From positions 1,600,501 to 1,664,500 of the forward strand of contig NZ_CP141799.1 of the NCBI RefSeq assembly GCF_035621475.1: DNA of 64,000 nucleotides, written 5' to 3'. Position 1 is the stretch's first letter. Each line of letters starts with the position of its first letter. This document shows positions 1 to 7,943 of this stretch, piece after piece. The notes below the pieces were generated by a model, which did not search any database, had not been told where the DNA came from, and worked only from the letters and a program-made list of their open reading frames with translations. This DNA is from Pseudomonas paeninsulae (GTDB lineage Bacteria > Pseudomonadota > Gammaproteobacteria > Pseudomonadales > Pseudomonadaceae). The position numbers and the translations under genes are program-made.

Positions 1-150
1 ACAGCCGCAGGCCGATCTTTTGCGCGTGATTGGGCGCGTCATCCTCATGGCCGGGACGGGACGCAGCTACAGCGCTAGCGTACTTGCGAGAGCAAGTGTT
101 TCGCCAGAGGCGCTGTGTCCGATGCAGGGCCTGTTCGTGCGGCCGGCTCG
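1..150. other. No gene recognised at window start
   Basis: Sequence downstream of the GGDEF gene. Short open frames exist here but none has a ribosome binding site or a recognisable product. A terminator or the end of a neighbouring gene may lie outside the window. Confidence 0.4.
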
Positions 151-1194
151 CTATTGTGCGGGCAGTTGCTCTGGGTTGTGCAGTGCGCCATCAATGATGG
201 TGCGGTTGCGCCCGGCACTTTTGGCTTGATACAGACATTGATCGGCGCGTTCCAGCCAGGATTCCCAGTGCTCGTCGTCGCGCAGGATGGCGCCGCCGAT
301 CGAGACGGTCACGGGGCCGCCCGGGCCTGGCAGGCTTTGTGCGATTTGCTGTTGCAGATGAGTCGACGCGGTTTTGAGGCCGCGTTCGTCGGTGTTGGGC
401 AAGAGCAGCAGGAATTCTTCGCCGCCGAAGCGAAACAGGCGATCTTCCTGGCGTGAGCAGCACTTGATCAGGTCGACAAAGGCCACCAGCACCTGATCGC
501 CAGCCTGGTGACCGAACCTGTCATTGATCTGTTTGAAGTGATCCAGGTCCATCACCAGTGCGCCATAGCTGTTGCCGTGCCGGCGATGGGTGGACACGGC
601 GATCTTCAGTTCTTCATTCATCGCTCGGCGATTGCGCGCGCCGGTCAGCGGATCCTGGATCGCCAGGATCTGCAACTGGTCGCGCTGGCTGCGGGTCCGG
701 TAGGCGAAGATGAAGGTCATGACGCTGGCCAACAGGCCGGTGACCAGGAACGACATCATCTGGTAGCTGCTCTCGAATATCGTGCCCGGTACCAGCAGTG
801 CGTAGCCGACCAGGGTCGACAGCACCAATACGGTGGCCACCATGGCTTTCCCCGGGGAGACCATGAAGAAGTTGAACAGGATCAGTGGGTAGATCCAGAA
901 CAGCCCGTTGACCCCCAAGTTGATGGCGATCAGCGTCGCACCCAGTGAGAAAATGATCGCCAGATAGATGCCGGGTTTGACCGTGTCGCCGGTGCGCCAG
1001 GCATAGAGCACGGCACAGACGGTGGAGAACACGATGGTGGTGTCGGCGGCGCTGACCAGGTAATTGCCTTCGGCCAGTCGATACACGGCGTAGGGCGAGA
1101 TGCCCATGATGCCGAACAGGCTCATCAGGGTAATGATGGACAACTGGAAGTCATTGCGCAGCCGCTTGAGCAGTTGCTGAGTCAGTCTGGCCAT
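151..1194 (-). CDS. Membrane diguanylate cyclase (GGDEF domain)
   Basis: A 347-aa protein with about six hydrophobic segments in residues 20-165, followed by a C-terminal GGDEF domain. The active-site signature is GGEEF, the form kept by active cyclases. An RxxD product-inhibition site (RQED) lies five residues before it, so feedback inhibition by c-di-GMP is expected. Other GGDEF-domain signs are DPLTGARNRR at the domain start, MDLDHFKQIND and the late SIGGA. Known family role: makes c-di-GMP from two GTP, controlling biofilm and motility. The N-terminal membrane part is a sensor of unknown ligand. It appears monocistronic. Confidence 0.9.
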   Translation of the reverse strand: MARLTQQLLKRLRNDFQLSIITLMSLFGIMGISPYAVYRLAEGNYLVSAADTTIVFSTVCAVLYAWRTGDTVKPGIYLAIIFSLGATLIAINLGVNGLFWIYPLILFNFFMVSPGKAMVATVLVLSTLVGYALLVPGTIFESSYQMMSFLVTGLLASVMTFIFAYRTRSQRDQLQILAIQDPLTGARNRRAMNEELKIAVSTHRRHGNSYGALVMDLDHFKQINDRFGHQAGDQVLVAFVDLIKCCSRQEDRLFRFGGEEFLLLLPNTDERGLKTASTHLQQQIAQSLPGPGGPVTVSIGGAILRDDEHWESWLERADQCLYQAKSAGRNRTIIDGALHNPEQLPAQ

Positions 1195-1339
1195 GAAAGG
1201 CTCTTGTCGTTGTTATGGCGGAAGGATGCAGAGCTTTGCCTGAACCGGCAAGGGCAAAAGCTGAACAAAGTGCCAGCATTTACGCCAAGCTGATAAATAG
1301 TGCGGCATCTGTCTGCCGAGGCTGTGGTCAGTGTGCTCG

Positions 1340-1753
1340 CTAACGGCACAGGGCGATCAAGTTTTTCTTGCGCTGATAGCGCGACAGCCGCTCGGCGAGT
1401 GCCGCGGGTAGGCTGGTGCCGGGCAGAAAGCCCAGGCTTGCATAGAAGCTGTGTAGTTCGGGGTGACAGAACAACCAGACCGGTTCGCTGGTAAGTGCCA
1501 GGGCCTGTTCGATCAATTGGCGCGCCAGCCCTTGGCGGCGTTGGCTCGGTGCGACGAGCAGGCCGCTAAGCCAATGCCCATGTGTCAGCGGGCGCAGGCA
1601 CAGGGCGGCGACAATTTCGGTGTGTTGCATGACCCACACCTGGGCCTGGCGGTCGACGCGCATGGGGGAGCGATGGGCGCGATAGAACTCATCCACCAGC
1701 GGTAGCAATGGGACAGGTAGGGCACGGCAGTGCAGATCGTCCATGCTGGGCAA
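1340..1753 (-). CDS. GNAT family N-acetyltransferase
   Basis: A 137-aa protein with the GNAT fold. The acetyl-CoA binding motif A is visible as VAPSQRRQGLARQLIEQAL (Q/RxxGxA type), and the C-terminal HPELHSFYASLGF matches the usual motif B region (YxxxGF). Length is typical of a single-domain GNAT. The substrate cannot be inferred, and no toxin-antitoxin partner is evident next to it. Confidence 0.85.
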   Translation of the reverse strand: MPSMDDLHCRALPVPLLPLVDEFYRAHRSPMRVDRQAQVWVMQHTEIVAALCLRPLTHGHWLSGLLVAPSQRRQGLARQLIEQALALTSEPVWLFCHPELHSFYASLGFLPGTSLPAALAERLSRYQRKKNLIALCR

Positions 1754-1789
1754 GTCGTCTAGCGAGAGTGGCGGGTTCGGCGTTTATCT

Positions 1790-1822
1790 GCCCAACAGCA
1801 GGTCGTTGGCCTGCTGTTGGGC
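1790..1822. terminator. Perfect 13-bp hairpin after the small basic gene
   Basis: A 13-bp perfect inverted repeat (gcccaacagcagg / cctgctgttgggc) with a 7-nt loop, 8 nt beyond the stop of the 42-aa minus-strand gene. It has no strong T tract on either strand, so its termination efficiency is uncertain. Confidence 0.55.
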
Positions 1823-1829
1823 GATTGGT

Positions 1830-1958
1830 TCAGACGGTTGCGTGGCTGCCGAGCAGAGTTTTATCGGCGTGTTTACCCTTTTTCGTCATGCGCTTTTCTT
1901 GCGCGGTTTTAAGCGGTTTCTTTTTCGCTTGTTTCTTTGAGTCCATGCCTTTGCTCAT
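1830..1958 (-). CDS. Small highly basic protein, 42 aa
   Basis: Starts MSKGMDSKKQAKKKPLKT and ends HADKTLLGSHATV. It is extremely lysine-rich with no hydrophobic segment, so probably soluble and nucleic-acid binding (inference from charge). ATG at 1958 is preceded by GAGGTTAAGATC, a good ribosome binding site, and a hairpin follows the stop. Lysine-rich short proteins of this kind are common in Pseudomonas genomes. Function unknown. Confidence 0.65.
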   Translation of the reverse strand: MSKGMDSKKQAKKKPLKTAQEKRMTKKGKHADKTLLGSHATV

Positions 1959-2164
1959 GATCTTAACCTCGGTCTAGATTGCGGTTGAGTGCTGCGTGGA
2001 GCGTAGGGGTTTCAGTCATTAGCACCTCCCAACTGCATGAGCCTGCATGGATCAAAGTCTACGCCCATAACTGAACAATAGCCGGTCAGTCGCGCGGTAA
2101 GGCCGCGCACCCTGGGTACTCCAATCTGTTTGTTGCTCGAGGGCATTGGGCCGGCGTCACGGCG

Positions 2165-2491
2165 TCAGGCGTGGCGAAGTAGGCGTTCGGCAGTGATCTC
2201 CGCTAGATCCTGGCGCTGCATATACACCCGCAGCGGTTCGCCGATATTCAGGCGTTCGTCGATGCGCAGGTCGAGGAGCAATTGCAGGCGTTCGCGCTTG
2301 AGGGTCATCAGTTGATCTTGGCCGGCGGCCCAGACGAACTCGCAGCTCGGGGTGATGCTGTCTTGCGGCACATCCAGACCTAAAGAATCCTCGCTGAAGC
2401 GCACGATATGTTGGCCGGTCCTGGCATTGAAACCGACAAAACCCTGCAGCTGGTCGGCAGCCTCGCAGATGCTGGCGGACGTGATACTCAT
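2165..2491 (-). CDS. Conserved hypothetical protein, 108 aa
   Basis: A soluble 108-aa protein without signal peptide or membrane segment. It has short hydrophobic/acidic blocks (GFVGFNARTGQHIVRFSEDS, ITPSCEFVW) and an Arg/Leu-rich C-terminal half (LKRERLQLLLDLRIDERL). I do not recognise the family. The frame is closed by good codon use and sits alone between intergenic regions. Confidence 0.6.
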   Translation of the reverse strand: MSITSASICEAADQLQGFVGFNARTGQHIVRFSEDSLGLDVPQDSITPSCEFVWAAGQDQLMTLKRERLQLLLDLRIDERLNIGEPLRVYMQRQDLAEITAERLLRHA

Positions 2492-2794
2492 ATGAACCTC
2501 GCGCGTTACGACTGTTTAGACCCTTGGGGGTGGTCGCTACAGGCTAAGGCGTTACGCGCAACGTGCCTTGCTTCTGATCAATAGGCCGACGGTTAGCCGT
2601 GAATCCGCGCTGGCGAGGTGCATGTTGGTTTTGGCCGGCTAGCACTACCGTCGAATGCTGCCATGTGCGGCGCGCAGGGTTAACCACTGTGTTGCAGGCG
2701 TTCGGCTGCCTGATTGGCGCCCATACGAGGCGCGGCGGCGAGCGGGTAGGCAGGGCGGCTGTTTGCCGGGGGGCAGGCCCGGCAGGCGCTATTT
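2492..2794. other. Intergenic stretch, nothing recognised
   Basis: About 300 bases between the 108-aa gene and the lipoprotein gene. Open frames here have no plausible start sites or recognisable products, and no strong hairpin was seen. Confidence 0.4.
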
Positions 2795-3415
2795 TTACTG
2801 GTCCTTGGACGTGGAAAAGGCGCTGATCTGGCCGAAAGGTGCGCTGTGCATGCCGACATTTATCGCCATCAATGGTGAATTGTTGATCCAGATGTTGTCG
2901 ATCACGATGGTTTTGCCGATGTCTTCATTGTCCGCAGCCACCAGTAGGTAATAAGTCCCATCTTCCGGCGCTTCGCCATCCCAGCCCAGGCTGACCTGGC
3001 CGACTACGCCGGTGGCGCGCGTTGGTTGGCTGGCGATCACCGTGCCGTAGGCGTCGAGCAGCAGCGCTCGCGGTTTGAGGGCGAACTTGTTGAAGCCCAG
3101 GCAGGCGTCGTGGCACAGCGAATTGACGTTGAGCGCATAGCGCTCGCCCTTTTTCAGTTCCAGGGAGAACACCCGATAATTGGAGATCGAGCTGCCGAAG
3201 TCCAGGCGCGGCTGATCCGCGCCGATCTGCCAGGTTGGCGGCAGCAGTCCGGGATTCAATGGCAGGGGGATCGCCTGGACATTATGGGTGGCTTCGAGAT
3301 TGCTTTTGGCGATCGGGCCATGCGCCGAGCGCACGGCGTGTTCATAGGTCGACTGCGGGTTCCCGGCGCAGGCGCCGAGCAACAGGCAGGTGGCCAGGGT
3401 GATGAGTAGGCGCAA
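2795..3415 (-). CDS. Putative lipoprotein (MalM-like, uncertain)
   Basis: A 206-aa protein. The chosen start is TTG at 3415, preceded by GAGGAG at good spacing; it gives a lipoprotein signal RLLITLATCLLLGAC with the lipobox cysteine near residue 16. The longer upstream open frame has no signal peptide. The mature part has a beta-rich segment (FSLELKKGERYALNVNS, QVSLGWDGEAPEDGTYYLLVAADN) reminiscent of MalM-type periplasmic proteins, but this link is tentative. Presumably anchored to the outer membrane by its lipid. Function unknown. Confidence 0.7.
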   Translation of the reverse strand: MRLLITLATCLLLGACAGNPQSTYEHAVRSAHGPIAKSNLEATHNVQAIPLPLNPGLLPPTWQIGADQPRLDFGSSISNYRVFSLELKKGERYALNVNSLCHDACLGFNKFALKPRALLLDAYGTVIASQPTRATGVVGQVSLGWDGEAPEDGTYYLLVAADNEDIGKTIVIDNIWINNSPLMAINVGMHSAPFGQISAFSTSKDQ

Positions 3416-3676
3416 GATAAAACTCCTCGATGACAGCGTCCATGTGTGGCCAACCCGCGCTCCAAGCGCGACGGGCGCGCATTCTACTCGCTTCGAGCAA
3501 GCCTGAGTGTGATCGAAGCCCTCTTGTACGCTTGACGACGCAAATTGTTGGCCAGTCCGGTCGAAGTCAGCGGTTGAGTGTTCACCCTGGGTGTCTTGTC
3601 CTTGCTGGTCGCAGGCGACAATCCTGTCACCAGGGAGTACGGGGGTAGAGGGTGATAGCCATACCAATCCGGCTGG

Positions 3677-4405
3677 TCAATCTGTGTCGAGAATTTCCTT
3701 CAGGACAGCGGCGAGGTCGCGGATAGCTTGTTCACCGTTGCCGGTAAAGGTCGAACCATGCATGGTCGCGAGCGTACTGGGCTTGAGTTGCGCCAGGCGC
3801 TCCAGCGTCGGCGCGGTTTGTCGGGTGTAAGGCATGTAGGCGGCGAGCGGGCTGTTCTCATAGTCCAGCAGTGTTTGCCTGGCCCTGCCGATCACGTCCG
3901 AGGAGGTGATCGGCTCGACATCGCCGTTCTGGTGGAAGAGGTCGGAACAGAGCAGGGTGCCTTGGGTTTCCTCGAAGAACAATCCGGCATCCCAGCAGTG
4001 GGGCACGTGCGGTGTACGCAGGAAGCGCAAACGATATTTGCCGGTGCTGATCAGTTCTCCGTCGTCGAGCGCCTGAGCCGGCCTGGCGGCCACCACATCG
4101 TCGACACTCACCACCTTGCCAACCAAACTGCACAGGGCGCAGGCCTCTGGCGCCAGGGTCTGCCACTCGCGCAGTGAGCCGCACTCATCGGCCTCGAAGT
4201 GACTGAAGGCGATCCAACGCAGCGTCGTCGGGTCGATCAGGCGAGCCACGGCCTCCTTGACGGATGGAAAGAGGCCACGCATGCCGGTATGCAGTAACAA
4301 GGGCTGCTCGTCACGTAGCAGGAACTGGTTGAACTGCAGGTTTGCTTCCGGCACGTAGGTTGATAGGCGATACAAATCCGGCGCAATTTCGCTGACTGAA
4401 GTCAT
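3677..4405 (-). CDS. Metallo-beta-lactamase fold, ODP-type diiron protein
   Basis: A 242-aa single-domain protein. The motif HFEADE ([11 protein letters not shown], about residue 88) is the H-x-E-x-D-(E) diiron ligand set of flavodiiron/ODP proteins rather than the HxHxDH of classic hydrolases. Further ligands are expected at [23 protein letters not shown] and TMHGSTF. There is no flavodoxin domain. Family members bind a non-heme diiron centre and react with O2 or NO. Its position beside the nirK cassette makes a nitrosative-stress role attractive, but that is inference. Confidence 0.8.
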   Translation of the reverse strand: MTSVSEIAPDLYRLSTYVPEANLQFNQFLLRDEQPLLLHTGMRGLFPSVKEAVARLIDPTTLRWIAFSHFEADECGSLREWQTLAPEACALCSLVGKVVSVDDVVAARPAQALDDGELISTGKYRLRFLRTPHVPHCWDAGLFFEETQGTLLCSDLFHQNGDVEPITSSDVIGRARQTLLDYENSPLAAYMPYTRQTAPTLERLAQLKPSTLATMHGSTFTGNGEQAIRDLAAVLKEILDTD

Positions 4406-4858
4406 GGTAAGCCTCCATTAGCCTGGATGCCGCGCTGGACGGTAACCGTCCGCACACATCAGAAGTTGGCGCGGCGACGTGGTAAACGAACGTCCGTCCT
4501 GCCGCCGCTTGTCTGGCCGGCTGCACGCCAGAACGATGTCATCAGCAACTATAGCTCTGTCTTCTGCAGCCCACGGCGAAGCCGGATTGGCTTGTTCCGG
4601 GTATGGGGTTGGCAGGGGGCGACCATGCCCCTGCAGCTTGTTTGGGGGCTGGAAATCGGCGACGGGAAATACTGCCCGCCTGAATGCAGGGACGAATAGC
4701 GCTCGGAAAAACTACCTTCTTCATGCTCCGGTCCGCTGCAATCAGTATTTCAACTGATTTTCAGGGCGTTGATCATGGTCAATCAACAATTCGTTAGGTA
4801 TGCAACTATTTCGCCTGGATTTATCAATACTTCTGCCAGTGAGGGTGAGGACAGGCAC
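4406..4858. other. Divergent intergenic region before nirK
   Basis: A 450-bp region between the minus-strand MBL gene and the plus-strand nirK. It contains the ANR/DNR box listed separately; no further gene was recognised. Confidence 0.5.
4769..4782. promoter_or_regulatory. ANR/DNR (FNR-type) box upstream of nirK
   Basis: TTGAT-CATG-GTCAA, matching the FNR/ANR/DNR consensus TTGAT-N4-ATCAA at 9 of 10 fixed positions. Its centre lies about 83 bp upstream of the nirK ATG, a usual distance for class II activation with a 40-bp leader. It implies anaerobic or NO-dependent induction of nirK-nirV-SCO. Confidence 0.75.
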
Positions 4859-6283
4859 ATGAAAGAACGTACTTACACACGAGCAATAACGGAATTCGTG
4901 CTGGCTTCTTGCCTGTTGGGACTAACCTCGACAGCCGCAGTCGCTGCGACCGCAGCGGATCTGCCGGTGATCGTTCAGGAGCTGGTCGCGCCCCCGGCGG
5001 TACCAGCGCCAATTACCCGTAAAAGTCCGGCGCGGGTGGTGGTCAATCTGACCGTGGAAGAGGTCGAGAAAGAAATAGCGCCCGGTACGCGCTATATGTT
5101 CTGGACGTTTGGCGGCACCGTGCCGGGCAAAATGATCCGTGTGCGTGAAGGCGATACTGTCGAACTGCATCTGCAGAACCTGGCCAGCAACAAACTGCCG
5201 CACAATATCGATTTGCATGCCGTTAGCGGCCCGGGTGGCGGCGCGGAGCAAACCCTGATTGCGCCGGGAAATGAAGCGACCTTTAGCTTTAAAGCCCTGT
5301 CTCCCGGGCTGTATGTCTATCACTGCGCCACGGCGCCCGTGGGCATGCACGTGGCCAATGGCATGTACGGCATGATCCTGGTCGAGCCCAAAGAGGGCAT
5401 GTCCAAGGTTGACCGTGAACTCTATGTAATGCAGGGCGATTTCTACACCTCGGGTGCATACCGCGCCGAGGGTCTGCAGAATTTTGACATGCAGAAAGCG
5501 GTCGATGAAAAGCCCACTTATGTGTTGTTCAACGGTGCCGATGGCGCCCTCACTGGCGAGAACTCGCTGACCGCCAACATCGGTGAAAAGGTCCGGATGT
5601 ACTTCGGCGTCGGCGGCCCCAACCTGACCTCCAGTTTTCATGTGATAGGCGCGATCTTCGACCGTGTGTACAGCGACGGTGGTAGCCATTATCAGGAAAA
5701 TGTGCAAACCACCATGGTGCCCCCAGGCGGCTCGACTATTGTCGAATTCGTACCCAAGGTGCCGGGCAACCTGACCCTCGTCGACCACTCGTTGACCCGT
5801 GCCTTCAACAAGGGGGCAGTAGGTTTGCTGGCTGTCAGTGGTGCTCCACAGCCGGAAATTTATGGCGAAGGGGTGAAGAAGCCTTTGCCTGCGGTAACGG
5901 GTCAAGTAGCCGTGGCCAAAGTTGAGGCGCCGCAGGTGCCGGCTGGCGATGCAGTGCTGACGCGCGGCAAGGCCGTTTATGAGCGGGTTTGTGCGGCTTG
6001 CCACTTGCCCGATGGTACGGGTGTGGCCGGGGTGTTCCCGCCGTTGGCCGACTCCGATTTCTTCCAGGAACGGCCGTATGAAATGGCCTATATCGTCTTG
6101 CACGGTCGCAGTGGCGAGTTGGTGGTCAATGGTGAGCGCTACAACGGTGTGATGCCGCCGCAAGATCTGAACGACAACGATGTCTCTGCGGTGATCAATT
6201 ACATCAATGTGGCACTGAACCAAGGCAAGTCCGTGCTGACCCCGGAGATGGTCAGCAAGATGCGTCAGATCAAGAAGTTGTGA
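4859..6283 (+). CDS. nirK: Copper nitrite reductase with C-terminal cytochrome c domain
   Basis: A 474-aa protein reducing nitrite to NO in the periplasm. The start is ATG at 4859 (preceded by GAGG), which gives a Sec signal ending in AVAA; a longer in-frame extension would overlap the ANR box. Two cupredoxin domains carry the expected ligands: HNIDLHA (type 1 His, catalytic Asp, type 2 His), YHCATAPVGMHVANGM (type 2 His, type 1 Cys, His, Met), FHVIGA and VDHSLTRAF. The last 100 residues hold a CAACH heme c site. This three-domain form (Ralstonia-type) carries its own electron-donor domain. It overlaps nirV by 4 bp. Confidence 0.95.
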   Translation: MKERTYTRAITEFVLASCLLGLTSTAAVAATAADLPVIVQELVAPPAVPAPITRKSPARVVVNLTVEEVEKEIAPGTRYMFWTFGGTVPGKMIRVREGDTVELHLQNLASNKLPHNIDLHAVSGPGGGAEQTLIAPGNEATFSFKALSPGLYVYHCATAPVGMHVANGMYGMILVEPKEGMSKVDRELYVMQGDFYTSGAYRAEGLQNFDMQKAVDEKPTYVLFNGADGALTGENSLTANIGEKVRMYFGVGGPNLTSSFHVIGAIFDRVYSDGGSHYQENVQTTMVPPGGSTIVEFVPKVPGNLTLVDHSLTRAFNKGAVGLLAVSGAPQPEIYGEGVKKPLPAVTGQVAVAKVEAPQVPAGDAVLTRGKAVYERVCAACHLPDGTGVAGVFPPLADSDFFQERPYEMAYIVLHGRSGELVVNGERYNGVMPPQDLNDNDVSAVINYINVALNQGKSVLTPEMVSKMRQIKKL

Positions 6284-7095
6284 ACCTGACGCTGACGTGC
6301 GCCTGGGCGATTCGTGCCGTGCTGTTGTGCGGCACGGCCATCGCCGGCAGTACGTGGGCCGCCGATTACCGGTTGCTGGAGGGTGGTGAGTTTCGCAGCG
6401 TGTTGCCGGCCGATGGTGAAAGCTCGCCGGCCAGCATTCAGCCGTTCTGGCTGCGTAGCACGCTGGTGAGCAATGCCGAGTACCTTGAGTTTCTCCAGGC
6501 ACACCCGCAGTGGCGGCGCGGCACGGTGCCTGGGGTGCTGGCGGGCGCGGACTATCTGGCGCTGTGGGCTGGGCCGCTGGTGTTTGCGCCGTTGCAGGCA
6601 GGCGCACCGGTAACCCAGGTTAGCTGGCATGCCGCCCAGGCTTACTGCGCAAGTGAACAGGCGCGGTTGCCAACCTGGTACGAGTGGGAGTTTGCCGCCG
6701 CCGCCGACGAGCAGCGCGCCGATGCGCGGGGGGATCCGGTCTGGCTGGCGCGAATTCTCTCCTGGTATTCGCGGCCGGCCAGCCAGCCGCCCCAAGCCAT
6801 AGGTCTGCAACCGGCCAATTACTACGGCATCCATGATCTGCATGAACTGACGTGGGAGTGGGTCGAGGACTTCAATGGTCTGTTCGTCAGCGCCGACAGT
6901 CGGACTCAGGGCGAGCAGAAACAGTTGGCGTTCTGCGGTGGCGCGGCGCTGTCGCTCAGCGACAAAAACAACTACGCGGTTCTGATTCGTTTGTCCCTGC
7001 TGGCGGCCATGGAGGCCAATCAGGGCGGCAACTATCTGGGTTTTCGCTGCGCGCGTGACCCCGCCCCTCATTTATCGGGAACCCCTAATGAATAG
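6280..7095 (+). CDS. nirV: NirV, formylglycine-generating-enzyme-like periplasmic protein
   Basis: A 271-aa protein starting with GTG at 6280, overlapping the nirK stop (GTGA), so translation is coupled. It has a Sec signal (AVLLCGTAIAGSTWA) followed by the FGE-sulfatase/C-lectin fold: QPFWLRSTLVSNAEYLEFL, PVTQVSWHAAQAYCASEQARLPTWYEWEFAA, GIHDLHELTWEWVEDF and the closing NYLGFRCAR. NirV is found next to nirK in several denitrifiers. Its role in maturation or copper loading is proposed but unproven. Confidence 0.88.
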   Translation: MNLTLTCAWAIRAVLLCGTAIAGSTWAADYRLLEGGEFRSVLPADGESSPASIQPFWLRSTLVSNAEYLEFLQAHPQWRRGTVPGVLAGADYLALWAGPLVFAPLQAGAPVTQVSWHAAQAYCASEQARLPTWYEWEFAAAADEQRADARGDPVWLARILSWYSRPASQPPQAIGLQPANYYGIHDLHELTWEWVEDFNGLFVSADSRTQGEQKQLAFCGGAALSLSDKNNYAVLIRLSLLAAMEANQGGNYLGFRCARDPAPHLSGTPNE

Positions 7096-7708
7096 CGTCA
7101 AACGTCTGAGACTGGCGCTGCCTGGCGCCTTGTTGTCCGCTGTCTTGTTGCTGACCCCCGGAGTAATGCCGTGGGCGCAGGAGGCACCTGTCAATGCCGC
7201 GCTCGCCAGCGTGCCCGCTGACTCCTTGTATGGGTTGGCGATGCCCCTCACCGATGCACAGGGCGAGCATTTTGATTGGCGTGAAATGGCTGGCAAGCCG
7301 CTGCTGGTCACCATGTTCTATGGTGATTGTGCATCGGCCTGTCCAGTGCTCATGCAGAGCCTGCAGCGCACCATCGCCGAGCTCCAGCCCGAGGAGGGTG
7401 CGCTCAAGGTGCTGATGGTCAGCCTGAATCCGCAGCACGACACGCCGGCCTCGCTGGCACACATGAGTCACACGCATCAGCTCGATGAGCGGTTTTTCCG
7501 CCTGGCGGTGGCGGCCGATGAGGGGCAAACCCGGGCCATGGCGGCGGTGTTGAAGATCAAGTATCGGGCGCTGGACAATGGTGAAATAAGCCACAACACC
7601 AGGGTCAGCTTGTTGAGTGCGTCCGGTCAGGTTATTGCCAGCAGCACAGTGCTCAAGCCCGTCGCGGACCAGGCCCTGCTTTCGGAGATTCGTCAGGCTT
7701 TGCAGTGA
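7088..7708 (+). CDS. SCO1/SenC-family copper chaperone
   Basis: A 206-aa thioredoxin-fold protein. ATG at 7088 overlaps the nirV end by 8 bp. An N-terminal hydrophobic signal precedes the domain. Copper ligands CASAC (CxxxC) within FYGDCASACPVLMQ and the distal His in ISHNTRVSL match SCO1. Family role: delivers copper to periplasmic cuproenzymes or reduces their thiols. As third gene of the nirK-nirV operon it is a good candidate for metallating NirK (inference). Confidence 0.9.
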   Translation: MNSVKRLRLALPGALLSAVLLLTPGVMPWAQEAPVNAALASVPADSLYGLAMPLTDAQGEHFDWREMAGKPLLVTMFYGDCASACPVLMQSLQRTIAELQPEEGALKVLMVSLNPQHDTPASLAHMSHTHQLDERFFRLAVAADEGQTRAMAAVLKIKYRALDNGEISHNTRVSLLSASGQVIASSTVLKPVADQALLSEIRQALQ

Positions 7709-7943
7709 TGCATGAGGCGCAAGCACTGACTTTACCCGCTCGCGCCGTTGAGCCTTCTGCATGATGGGGCTGCGGCCGTCTATGCTTAGCGCATCGTAGG
7801 CGGCTCAACCTTGCAGGATTTTGCTGCCCAGTCGCCTGGCGGTGGGCGAGGCTGCACGGGCTATTTGTCGCCCTCGCTCGCGGCACAATCATCAGCTGGG
7901 CGGTGGAGCAGTGCGTCCAGGCACGTAGCCGGATCAGTCCTCA

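Noticed and set aside
4922..6607. 561-codon minus-strand open frame across nirK and nirV
   Set aside because: Shadow frame of high-GC coding DNA; no start site or recognisable domain, while nirK has all catalytic motifs.
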